Part shown: positions 1 through 9,824 of the stretch, in pieces | Layout: each line of letters opens with the position of its first letter | Position numbering within the stretch: the first letter of the stretch is position 1 | Assembly (NCBI RefSeq): GCF_013280595.1 | Contig: NZ_JAAATY010000007.1 | Coordinates: 124,001 to 188,000, forward strand | DNA length: 64,000 bases | Origin: Kibdelosporangium persicum | Lineage (GTDB): Bacteria; Actinomycetota; Actinomycetes; Mycobacteriales; Pseudonocardiaceae | Direction: 5' to 3' | Made by a program: the position numbers and the translations under genes | The notes under the pieces: generated by a model | Database searches by the model: none | What the model saw: only the letters and a program-made list of their open reading frames with translations | Told to the model about the DNA's origin: nothing

Positions 1-63
1 ATGAGCTGATAGCGACCAGGGTACGGGTAGATCACCGGCTGTGGGGCAGACTCCAAATCGGTT

Positions 64-119
64 TTGTCGGACCCCCGGCCTAACATGGTCGCGGCAGCCT
101 CGATCGAACGCATATTCGA
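64..119 (+). promoter_or_regulatory. uvrA promoter: RecA-NDp-type element plus LexA-like SOS box
   Basis: TTGTCGGAC at 64-72, an 8-nt spacer and TAACAT at 81-86 match the mycobacterial RecA-NDp (PafBC-dependent) consensus TTGTCRGTG-N8-TANNNT in 7 of 9 positions of the first block and fully in the -10. Just downstream, 104-119 reads TCGAACGCATATTCGA, one base off the actinobacterial LexA palindrome TCGAAC-N4-GTTCGA. Both lie in the leader of uvrA, so the gene probably has dual DNA-damage control. Element identity is inferred from consensus matching. Confidence 0.65.
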
Positions 120-156
120 GAGCACTGGCCGAAGATCAATACCGAAGGGACCCCCT

Positions 157-3015
<2,859 letters not shown>

Positions 3016-3030
3016 GCCGAACGGGCGAAA

Positions 3031-3078
3031 CGGCACGTGGGTCGACGATGTCCGAGGACATCGTCGACCCACGTGCCG
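3031..3078 (+). terminator. Strong hairpin after uvrA
   Basis: A perfect inverted repeat with 23-bp arms (3031-3053 and 3056-3078) and a 2-nt centre begins 15 nt after the uvrA stop. There is no T-run, as is common for actinomycete terminator hairpins. It separates uvrA from the ECF-dependent lipoprotein promoter at 3205. Confidence 0.7.
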
Positions 3079-3204
3079 CTCAGCGACCCGAGAGGCATCC
3101 TGACGGTCGTGCGCGGATGGGCGGGCCCGGCCACGCCGGCGCCGGCCGGCAGCACCCGCCGAAAAGTAGGACCAATCCGCGCCGTGAACTGCTTCGAACT
3201 GGGT

Positions 3205-3231
3205 TGAACCACTTCTGACCCCTCCTCGTGT
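3205..3231 (+). promoter_or_regulatory. ECF-sigma-type promoter of Lipoprotein_15 gene 1
   Basis: TGAACC (3205-3210), 16 nt, CGTGT (3227-3231). The same two boxes with the same 16-nt spacing occur at 26077-26103 before the other Lipoprotein_15 gene. The boxes resemble the -35/-10 consensus reported for M. tuberculosis SigL (TGAACC / CGTgt). The adjacent ECF sigma factor is the obvious candidate to read it. Confidence 0.65.
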
Positions 3232-3284
3232 GTGTGGGTGAACGAGGTCGCCGCGAAGGGCGGGGCCACCACAGGAGGTTAGTC

Positions 3285-3872
3285 ATGAAGGGCGCTCGTG
3301 TCGGCGTGCTGACTGCCATCGCCGGTTTGGGGCTGCTGGGCCTGACCGCTTGCAGTGGCGACTATCCCGCCCCCAGGGTACAGATTCCCCCGCAGCAGCA
3401 ACAGGAGTTGCCCGTCGAGGACGGTCCCAGGCCCACCCTCGTCGCCGCGGAGGTCTCGTCACTGGGCAAGGTGGTGACCAGCCAGCAGGGCATGACGCTC
3501 TACCGGTTCGACAAGGACAGTCCGCAGGTGTCCACCTGTTACGACGCCTGCGCCAAGCAGTGGACGCCCTTGTTGGCCGAGGGCAAGGAGATCACGTTCA
3601 CCGGTGTCCCGCAGAACATGGTGCGCACCACCAAACGCAAGGACGGCACCCGGCAGATCACGATCAACAAATGGCCGGTGTACATGTACGCCAAGGATTC
3701 CGCGCCCGGTGACGCCGGCGGGCAGGGCATGGGCGGCACGTGGTTCGCGGTGACCCCGGAGGGCAAGAAGGCACAGGGCCTCGCGACCCAGGCGGATCAG
3801 CCGCAGCAGCAACAACAACAGCAACCGAAACCGCAGCGGGCACCGGCCGGCGACTCCGGTTCCGGCTACTGA
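3285..3872 (+). CDS. Secreted lipoprotein, single Lipoprotein_15 repeat
   Basis: Lipid-anchored extracytoplasmic protein of 195 residues; biochemical function unknown. The N-terminus is a type II signal peptide with lipobox LTAC, lipidated Cys23. A linker follows, then one secreted repeat of unknown function (Lipoprotein_15, PF03640 type) with LYRFDKD, a Cys pair in CYDACAKQW, and a terminal GTWFAVTPEG block. The C-terminus is a Gln-rich low-complexity tail. ATG at 3285 has AGGAGG 6 nt upstream. The gene lies directly before an ECF sigma/anti-sigma pair and behind an ECF-type promoter, suggesting it belongs to that envelope regulon. It has a double-repeat relative at 26171. Confidence 0.85.
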   Translation: MKGARVGVLTAIAGLGLLGLTACSGDYPAPRVQIPPQQQQELPVEDGPRPTLVAAEVSSLGKVVTSQQGMTLYRFDKDSPQVSTCYDACAKQWTPLLAEGKEITFTGVPQNMVRTTKRKDGTRQITINKWPVYMYAKDSAPGDAGGQGMGGTWFAVTPEGKKAQGLATQADQPQQQQQQQPKPQRAPAGDSGSGY

Positions 3873-3998
3873 CGCGCGAGCGGAGGGAATCACGTCGTGA
3901 GCGCCTCACTGGCCTTCGCAGGAGGCCCGCGATCACCGGTGGTCCGTCCAAGTCCAGTAACCTCCGCACCGACTCGATCCCCAGCGGAGAGGAACCTG

Positions 3999-4553
3999 GT
4001 GACGACCCCAGGCTGGTGGCCGCGGCGATCGCGGCGCGTTCGTGGTGAAGACCTTGTCCGGTCGTTGTACAACGAGCACGGCGCGAGCCTGCTCGCGTAC
4101 GCGACCCGGTTGACCAACGACCGGGCGGCGGCCGAAGACATCGTCCAGGAGACATTGCTGCGCGCGTGGAAGCACTCTGACGCGTTGACCGCCGAGAAGG
4201 GGTCGGTCAGGGGCTGGTTGCTCACTGTGGCACGCAACATCGTCACCGACCGGGCGAGGGCCCGCGCGGTGCGGCCGCCCGAGGTGGCCGAGGTGACGGA
4301 GTCGCCGTCGGTCGAACGGGACCACGCCGACCAGATCGTGGACTCGATGGCCATGCTCGGCGCGTTGGACAGCTTGTCCCCCGAGCACCGCGACGTACTC
4401 GTGGAGATCTATTACAAAGGCCGCACGGTCACCGAAGCCGCACAGGCGTTGGGCATCGCGGCGGGTACCGTGAAGTCAAGATCCTATTATGCATTGCGTG
4501 CCCTACGGGCCGTGATGTCCGGCGGCAAGACAGGGACGGAGGTGCCCCGGTGA
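3999..4553 (+). CDS. ECF RNA polymerase sigma factor (SigK/SigL-like)
   Basis: Extracytoplasmic-function sigma-70 factor. Region 2 (LYNEHGASLLAYATRLTND, EDIVQETLLRAW) is followed by region 4 (LSPEHRDVLVEIYYKGRTV, helix-turn-helix GIAAGTVKSR). I prefer GTG at 3999: it has GGAGAGG 6 nt upstream, gives 184 residues (SigL-like length), and the 34 in-frame codons before it are poor in G/C third positions. GTG at 3897 with GGAGGG upstream would give 218 residues and cannot be excluded. The stop overlaps the start of the anti-sigma gene, so the two are translationally coupled. It probably reads the TGAACC-N16-CGTGT promoters at 3205 and 26077. Confidence 0.88.
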   Translation: MTTPGWWPRRSRRVRGEDLVRSLYNEHGASLLAYATRLTNDRAAAEDIVQETLLRAWKHSDALTAEKGSVRGWLLTVARNIVTDRARARAVRPPEVAEVTESPSVERDHADQIVDSMAMLGALDSLSPEHRDVLVEIYYKGRTVTEAAQALGIAAGTVKSRSYYALRALRAVMSGGKTGTEVPR

Positions 4554-5251
4554 GCAATCCACACGTGAGCAACCAGCACGATCACTCCTCGCTCGGGGCG
4601 TATGCCCTCGGGGTGCTGACCCCGCGCGAAGCCACGGAGGTCGAAGCGCACCTGCGGTCCTGCCCGGACGGCAGGCGTGAGGTCGCCGACCTGGTCAACC
4701 TGCGCACGGCGCTGGACACGGTGCCGCCGGAGGCGTTCATCGACGGCCCGCCGCCAGGGGGCGATCTGCTGCTGCAGCGCACGCTGCGCCGCGTTCGCGC
4801 CGAGGAGGGCCAGCAGCCCGCCGCGCGGCCCTCGATGGGCCGTCGCCTCGCCGCGGTCGCGGCGGCCGTGGTGATCGCCGGCGGCGCGTTCGCGGGTGGC
4901 ATCGCTCTCGGCGGAGGGGACCCGAGCACGCCCGAGCCCCCCGGTGTGGCGTTCGCGGCCACGGACCAGGCGTCCGGCGCCACGATGGACGTGAAGGTCG
5001 AGCCGTTGGCCGGCTGGGTGAAGGTGCACGCCAAGGTCAGTGGCATCAAGCAGGGCGAGCAGTGCCAGCTGATCGTCACCGCGAAGGACAGGACGCAGCG
5101 CAGCGCGGGCAGCTGGCTGGTGACCGAGAAGGGCGAGGACGGGGGCACCACGCTGCAAGGCCCCGCGCTGGTCGCCCCGGAGGACGTCCAGTCGGTCGAC
5201 GTGATCACGTTCGACGGCCGCAAGCTCGTCTCCGTGCCGGTGAACCTCTAG
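4550..5251 (+). CDS. Membrane anti-sigma factor (RskA/RslA type) with incomplete zinc motif
   Basis: Single-pass anti-sigma factor, 233 residues, overlapping the sigma gene at GTGA. The N-terminal cytoplasmic domain (LGAYALGVLTPREATEVEAH) is typical of the family. One membrane helix lies at about 101-122 (AAVAAAVVIAGGAFAGG), followed by an extracytoplasmic RskA-like C-terminal domain. The family zinc motif HxxxCxxC reads HLRSCPDG here, so the second Cys is replaced by Gly and redox/zinc sensing may be lost or altered. It should sequester the upstream ECF factor until released by regulated proteolysis, the usual mechanism for this family. Confidence 0.85.
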   Translation: MSNPHVSNQHDHSSLGAYALGVLTPREATEVEAHLRSCPDGRREVADLVNLRTALDTVPPEAFIDGPPPGGDLLLQRTLRRVRAEEGQQPAARPSMGRRLAAVAAAVVIAGGAFAGGIALGGGDPSTPEPPGVAFAATDQASGATMDVKVEPLAGWVKVHAKVSGIKQGEQCQLIVTAKDRTQRSAGSWLVTEKGEDGGTTLQGPALVAPEDVQSVDVITFDGRKLVSVPVNL

Positions 5252-5743
5252 TTGACGCGGCAGGACTCGCAACCGCGGGGTGGCGTCCGGCTGACGCCGC
5301 TCCGCGGTGGCAACCGCTACCGGTTCCGTAGCCTGTGGACGCTGCCCGTGCCGGCGGGCGAGGTGTTCGACGTGGTCACCGATCCGGGCACGTATCCGTT
5401 GTGGTGGCCTGACATCCACGGCGTCGGCCGGATCGACGACGACACGGCTGAGGTCGTCTGCAGGTCCGTTCTGCCGTACGCGCTGACTTTCCGGCTGCAC
5501 CGGGCCGAGGAGGACTTCGACCGGGGCCGGATGCTGGTCGGCATGACCGGGGATCTCGAGGGCTTCTGCCGGTCCATTTTGGTGACCCACCGGCGCCGGG
5601 TGACGTTGGAGATCACCCAGGAAGTCGTGGTGAACAAACGGTTGCTCACACTGCTGGCACCGGTCGCCAGACCGGTGTTCCGCGCCAACCACGCCGCGAT
5701 GATGTGGCGTGGCCAGCGCGGGCTCCGCAGGTTCCTCTCGTGA
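5252..5743 (+). CDS. SRPBCC (polyketide cyclase/START-like) family protein
   Basis: A 163-residue cytoplasmic protein with a SRPBCC ligand-binding fold pattern (LPVPAGEVFDVVTDPGTYPLWWPDI near the start, HRRRVTLEITQE in the middle, a C-terminal helix MMWRGQRGLRRFL). The ligand is unknown. The only usable start is TTG, directly abutting the anti-sigma stop, with no clear Shine-Dalgarno, so translation is probably coupled. Its last codons and stop lie inside the first copy of the palindromic repeat. Its position suggests membership of the sigma/anti-sigma operon. Confidence 0.7.
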   Translation: MTRQDSQPRGGVRLTPLRGGNRYRFRSLWTLPVPAGEVFDVVTDPGTYPLWWPDIHGVGRIDDDTAEVVCRSVLPYALTFRLHRAEEDFDRGRMLVGMTGDLEGFCRSILVTHRRRVTLEITQEVVVNKRLLTLLAPVARPVFRANHAAMMWRGQRGLRRFLS

Positions 5744-5782
5744 GTGTTTATCAGGGTTAGAACCCGGATAAACACTCACGAG
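5737..5782. repeat. Palindromic intergenic repeat, copy 1
   Basis: Arms CTCGTGAGTGTTTATC (5737-5752) and the reverse complement (5767-5782), with an inner GGGTT/AACCC stem. It lies between convergent genes and contains the stop codon of the SRPBCC gene. Four further copies lie at 14542, 30014, 38388 and 47346. Probable bidirectional terminator. Confidence 0.9.
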
Positions 5783-5787
5783 GGGGT

Positions 5788-7143
5788 TCAGGCGTGGGCG
5801 GGTTCCTTCTTGGCGCCTTCGTCCTCGTCGTCCTCACGCACGGCGTGCTCGTCGACCATCGTGGCCTCGTCGAACGGGTCCTCACCGGACAGCACGCGCT
5901 TGGCCTGGTCCCGGTCGAACTCCTTGGTCCACGTGCCCAGCAGCACGGTGGCGACGGCGTTGCCGGTGAAGTTGGTCAGCGCACGGGCCTCGGACATGAA
6001 CCGGTCGATGCCGACGATGAAGCCGACGCCGCCGACCAGTTCCGGCCGGTGCGACGACAGACCGCCCGCCAGCGTGGCCAGGCCCGCGCCGGACACCCCG
6101 GCCGCGCCCTTCGAGGCGATCATCATGAACAGCAGCAACGCGATCTGCTCGCCGAAGCTCAGCGGGGCGTTCATCGCCTCGGCGATGAAGATCGTCGCCA
6201 TGGTCAGGTAGATCATCGTGCCGTCGAGGTTGAACGAGTACCCGGTCGGCACCGTGATGCCGACGACCGGGCGGCTCACGCCGACGTGCTCCATCTTCGC
6301 GATCAGCCGCGGCAGCGCACTCTCCGAAGAGGACGTCGAGAAGATCAGCAGGTACTCCCGGGCGAGGTACTTCATCAGGGAGAACAGGTTGATCCGCGAG
6401 ACGATCCACAACAGGCCGGCCAGCACCACCGCGATGAACAGCACACACGTGATGTAGAAGCCGAGCATGATCACCAGCAGGCTCTTGAGCGCCGCGGCGC
6501 CGGTCGCGCCGACCACGGCCGCGATGGCGCCGAACGCGCCGATCGGGGCGGCCCACATGACCATCGCCAGCACCTTGAAGACCAGCCGCTGGACGTGCGA
6601 GATGCCGCGCAGCACCGGCTTGCCCTTCTCGCCGAGGGCCTGCAGCGCGAAGCCGACCAGCAGCGAGATCAGCAGCGTTTCGAGCACGTCACCGCTGGTC
6701 AGGCCGGACAGCAGGGTGGTGGGGATGATGCCGAGGATGAACTGGGTGGTGTTCTCCTGGGCCTTGACCTGGGCCTGGCCGGACTTCGCCACCTGATCGG
6801 TGATGGTCAGCCCGTCACCGGGGTGCAGGACGTTGCCGACGATCAGGCCGATCGTCAGTGCGACGAACGACATCGCGATGAAGTACCCGATCGCCAGGCC
6901 GCCGACCTTGCCAACCCGCGCGGCCTGCCTGATCGAGCCGATGCCCAGCACCAGCGTGCAGAAGATGATCGGACTGATCATCATCTTGATCAGCGCGACG
7001 AAACCGTCACCGACCGGCTTCAGCGCGACACCGGTCTTCGGGAACACCAGCCCGACGATGATGCCGAGAATGACCGCGATGACAACCGCGATGTAGAGGT
7101 AGTGGGTGCGATCCCGGCGGGTACGCCCCTCGACTGTGGACAA
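5788..7143 (-). CDS. dctA: C4-dicarboxylate (cation:dicarboxylate) symporter, DctA-like
   Basis: Inner-membrane cation-coupled importer of succinate, fumarate or malate (DAACS family). It has 451 residues and many hydrophobic segments. Family landmarks are the serine-rich hairpin FSTSSSESALP, the TM7 motif SFNLDGT and the C-terminal FMSEARALTNFTGN. I chose TTG at 7143 because AGGAGG lies 6 nt upstream and the family N-terminus (RTHYLYIAVVIAV) follows; in-frame upstream ATG at 7242 has no ribosome site. It is divergent from a DcuS/DctS-type sensor kinase, which presumably controls it. The charged C-terminus (HAVREDDEDEG) is cytoplasmic. Confidence 0.92.
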   Translation of the reverse strand: MSTVEGRTRRDRTHYLYIAVVIAVILGIIVGLVFPKTGVALKPVGDGFVALIKMMISPIIFCTLVLGIGSIRQAARVGKVGGLAIGYFIAMSFVALTIGLIVGNVLHPGDGLTITDQVAKSGQAQVKAQENTTQFILGIIPTTLLSGLTSGDVLETLLISLLVGFALQALGEKGKPVLRGISHVQRLVFKVLAMVMWAAPIGAFGAIAAVVGATGAAALKSLLVIMLGFYITCVLFIAVVLAGLLWIVSRINLFSLMKYLAREYLLIFSTSSSESALPRLIAKMEHVGVSRPVVGITVPTGYSFNLDGTMIYLTMATIFIAEAMNAPLSFGEQIALLLFMMIASKGAAGVSGAGLATLAGGLSSHRPELVGGVGFIVGIDRFMSEARALTNFTGNAVATVLLGTWTKEFDRDQAKRVLSGEDPFDEATMVDEHAVREDDEDEGAKKEPAHA

Positions 7144-7272
7144 AACAGGCCTCCTGGGAAGGCATGACGGCGACTCTTGGTCTGGCGAATTGGTTGTGCA
7201 GACTATCCGTGGCGATATGACACGGGTCACGGTTGTGTTCATTTCGGTCGCGCGTCGCGGAGGTTAACGGTC

Positions 7273-8829
7273 ATGCGTGAGTGGAGTCTGGCCCGTCAGC
7301 TGATGGTGCTGCAGGTCGTGATCGTGGCCGTCATCGTCGCGGGTGGATCGATACTGGCCTACCTCGACGCGGCCAGGAACACGGAGGACACCGCGCGGCG
7401 TGAAGTCGTCGCCGTGGCCAAGTCGGTCGCGGACGCGCCCACCTTGTTGACCGCGCTGGCCACGCCAAGGCCGACGGACATCCTGCAGCCGTTCGCCGAA
7501 GACGTACGTCACGACACGGGTGTCGATTTCATCACGATCATGAATCCGGACGGGATCAGGTTCACCCATCCCAATCCGCAGGAGATCGGCCGCCATTTTC
7601 TGGGCAACACCAAGGACGCTCTGGAAGGGCGGGTGCTGACCGAGACATTTGTCGGAACGCTCGGGCCGTCGGTCCGCGCGGTCGTCCCGGTATTTTCAGC
7701 CGATCGTGTCGTGGTCGCATTGGTGGCCGTCGGGATCACGGTCGAGGCGATCGCCGACGAACTGTCCGAACGCATCGTCGCCGTTGTCGTGGTCGGCATC
7801 GCGGCGCTGGGCGCCGGCCTGGTCGGGACGTACTTCGTCAGCGCCCGCGTCCGCAGGCAGACCCGGGGGATGGGGCCCGCGCGGCTGGGCCGGATGATCG
7901 ACTACCACGAGTCCATCCTGCACGCGGTACACGAGGGACTGTTGCTGTTGGACCGCCACGGAACCGTGACCCTGTGCAATGACGCCGCCCGCGACCTGCT
8001 CGGCGTGTCCGAGGACGTCGAGGGCAAACGGTTGTCGTCGTTGGGGCTCCCCGCATCCCTTGTGGACGGCCTGTTGTCCGACGGTCCCGTCCGTGACGAG
8101 ATCCACCTGACCGACCGGCGGGTGCTCGTGGTGAACAAGTCGGAGTTGCCCACGCACGGCGCCGTGGTGACGTTGCGGGACCACACGGATCTGCAGGCGC
8201 TGACCGGGGAACTGGACTCGGTGAAGGGCTTCGCCGAGTCGCTGCGGTCACAGGCGCACGAAGCGGCCAACCGGCTGCACACCGTCGTCTCCCTGATCGA
8301 GCTCGACCGGACCGACGAGGCCGTCCGGTTCGCGACCGAGGAGCTGGAAATCGCCCAGCAGCTGACCGATCGTGTCGTCGGGGCGGTGGGGGAGCCCGTT
8401 CTGGCCGCCTTGTTGCTCGGCAAGACCGCTGAGGCGAGTGAACGCGGTGTGGAACTCGTGATCACCCCGGACACACACATCGACGAGACCACGCTGCCCG
8501 GACGCGATCTCGTGACGATCCTCGGCAACCTGATCGACAACGCCCTGGACGCGGCCGTCGAAGGGACGCAACCGCCGCGGGTCTTCGTCACCGTGCGGAA
8601 AACCGGCACCGACGTCGTGGTCAGGGTCGCCGACACCGGCCCCGGCCTCGACGACGAGACGTCCCAGGCGGCCTTCACCCGTGGCTGGTCTACAAAGGAT
8701 TCGAATCGCGGCTTGGGGCTCGCGTTGGTCGGGCAGACCGTGCGCCGCTACGGCGGGACGATCGAGCTCGGGCAGGACGTCGGCGCTGTGTTCACCGTGC
8801 GGCTGCCACTCCCGGCGACGACTACGTGA
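7273..8829 (+). CDS. Sensor histidine kinase, CitA/DcuS family
   Basis: Membrane sensor of 518 residues. TM1 is at about 9-31, an extracytoplasmic sensor domain at 38-165 (INPDG/FTHPNPQEIG pattern typical of carboxylate-binding PAS), and TM2 at about 169-190. A cytoplasmic PAS region (SILHAVHEGLLLLDRHG) follows. The SpoB-type phosphoacceptor helix has His329 in SQAHEAANRLH, and the ATPase has N-box NLIDNALDA and DTGPGL/GLGLALV. ATG at 7273 has GCGGAGG upstream. It faces the dicarboxylate symporter and is followed by its response regulator, so it likely senses extracellular C4-dicarboxylates or citrate-like acids. Confidence 0.9.
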   Translation: MREWSLARQLMVLQVVIVAVIVAGGSILAYLDAARNTEDTARREVVAVAKSVADAPTLLTALATPRPTDILQPFAEDVRHDTGVDFITIMNPDGIRFTHPNPQEIGRHFLGNTKDALEGRVLTETFVGTLGPSVRAVVPVFSADRVVVALVAVGITVEAIADELSERIVAVVVVGIAALGAGLVGTYFVSARVRRQTRGMGPARLGRMIDYHESILHAVHEGLLLLDRHGTVTLCNDAARDLLGVSEDVEGKRLSSLGLPASLVDGLLSDGPVRDEIHLTDRRVLVVNKSELPTHGAVVTLRDHTDLQALTGELDSVKGFAESLRSQAHEAANRLHTVVSLIELDRTDEAVRFATEELEIAQQLTDRVVGAVGEPVLAALLLGKTAEASERGVELVITPDTHIDETTLPGRDLVTILGNLIDNALDAAVEGTQPPRVFVTVRKTGTDVVVRVADTGPGLDDETSQAAFTRGWSTKDSNRGLGLALVGQTVRRYGGTIELGQDVGAVFTVRLPLPATTT

Positions 8830-8836
8830 CGTGATG

Positions 8837-8878
8837 GTGTGACGACTCAGTGAGCGGAAAACCGCTGGTCAGTCACAC
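8837..8878 (+). other. Hairpin between sensor kinase and response regulator genes
   Basis: Nested inverted repeat with outer arms GTGTGAC/GTCACAC and inner arms AGCGG/CCGCT. It could lower read-through into the regulator gene or stabilise the upstream mRNA. Confidence 0.4.
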
Positions 8879-8995
8879 GGCGGACGCGTCCCGTTCCGAT
8901 CGGTGGTCAAGCGCGCCCGAATACCGCCCGGATGGGCTCGTGGGAGACACTGTTCGGCGGTAGGCCGGACGAGCCGGCCCCGTGAGGCTGTCGAG

Positions 8996-9673
8996 ATGAT
9001 CAGGGTTTTGGTGGTCGAGGACGACCCCGTAGCCGCCGACGCGCACCGGCTCTACGTGGAGCGGGTGGCGGGCTTCTCGGTGTCCGGAGTCGCCCACACC
9101 GGGGCGGAGGCGAAGCGGTTCGTCGAGCAGCACCCGATCGACCTGCTCCTGCTGGACCTCTACCTGCCGGACGCGCACGGCCTGCAGATCAGCCGCGCGT
9201 TGCGGGCCGCCAACCCGAACATCGACGTCATCGCGGTGACGTCCGCGCGTGACCTGGCGATGGTCCGGGCCGCGGTGTCCGCGGGCGTGGTGCAGTACCT
9301 GCTGAAACCCTTCACGTTCGCGACCCTGCGCGACAAACTGGAGCGCTACGCCCAGTTCAGGAACACCGTCACCGCCGCGGGGGAGGCCGCGGGCCAGGCC
9401 GACGTCGACCGCGCGCTGGCCACGCTGCGCGGCACGGACGGCATCGGCCTGCCGAAGGGCATGAGCGCGGACACCCTGGACTCGGTGGTCGCCGCGCTGC
9501 GGGAGACCCCGGAAGGCCTCTCCGCGGTGGGCGCCGCGACTGCCGTCGGCATCTCGCGGGTCACGGCCAGGCGCTACCTCGAGCACCTGGCGGACACCGG
9601 CACGGTCGTCCGGCGCCCGCAGTACGGCCAGGTGGGCAGGCCGGAGCTGTTCTACCGGCTCGCGGCCGGCTGA
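8996..9673 (+). CDS. Response regulator, CitB/DcuR family
   Basis: Two-component transcription factor of 225 residues, partner of the upstream kinase. The receiver domain carries acidic ED/DD at 8-10, phosphoacceptor Asp54 in LLLLDLYLPD and Lys in YLLKPF. The C-terminal helix-turn-helix (AVGISRVTARRYLEHLADTG) is of the family that activates dicarboxylate transporter genes. ATG at 8996 is the first codon of the conserved MIRVLVVEDDP start; the ribosome site is weak. Its 3' end converges on the hexosaminidase gene across a repeat-rich spacer. Confidence 0.92.
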   Translation: MIRVLVVEDDPVAADAHRLYVERVAGFSVSGVAHTGAEAKRFVEQHPIDLLLLDLYLPDAHGLQISRALRAANPNIDVIAVTSARDLAMVRAAVSAGVVQYLLKPFTFATLRDKLERYAQFRNTVTAAGEAAGQADVDRALATLRGTDGIGLPKGMSADTLDSVVAALRETPEGLSAVGAATAVGISRVTARRYLEHLADTGTVVRRPQYGQVGRPELFYRLAAG

Positions 9674-9678
9674 CCGCC

Positions 9679-9822
9679 GTGTCCACCTTTCCAGCACCCC
9701 GTGTCGCACGTTCCGGCACCCCGAAATGCACGTTCCGGCACCATGAAAAGCCCGGTGCAGCGAGTCTTGGGGAATTTCAGGGTGCCGGAGTGGTGGACAC
9801 GGGGTGCCGGAGTGGTGGACAC
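9679..9822. repeat. Nested direct and inverted repeats between convergent genes
   Basis: A 20-nt direct repeat (GGTGCCGGAGTGGTGGACAC) occurs at 9781-9800 and 9803-9822. Its reverse complement, with three changes, occurs at 9679-9698. GCACGTTCCGGCACC occurs at 9706-9720 and again at 9728-9742. The whole block can fold into alternative long hairpins and lies exactly between two convergent stops, so termination is the simplest role. Confidence 0.75.
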
Positions 9823-9824
9823 GC

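Noticed and set aside
5317-5779. Frames starting MFIRVLTLINTHE or ending in SNPDKHSR near 5.7, 14.5, 30.0, 38.4 and 47.3 kb
   Set aside because: They are translations of the palindromic repeat and run into antisense sequence.
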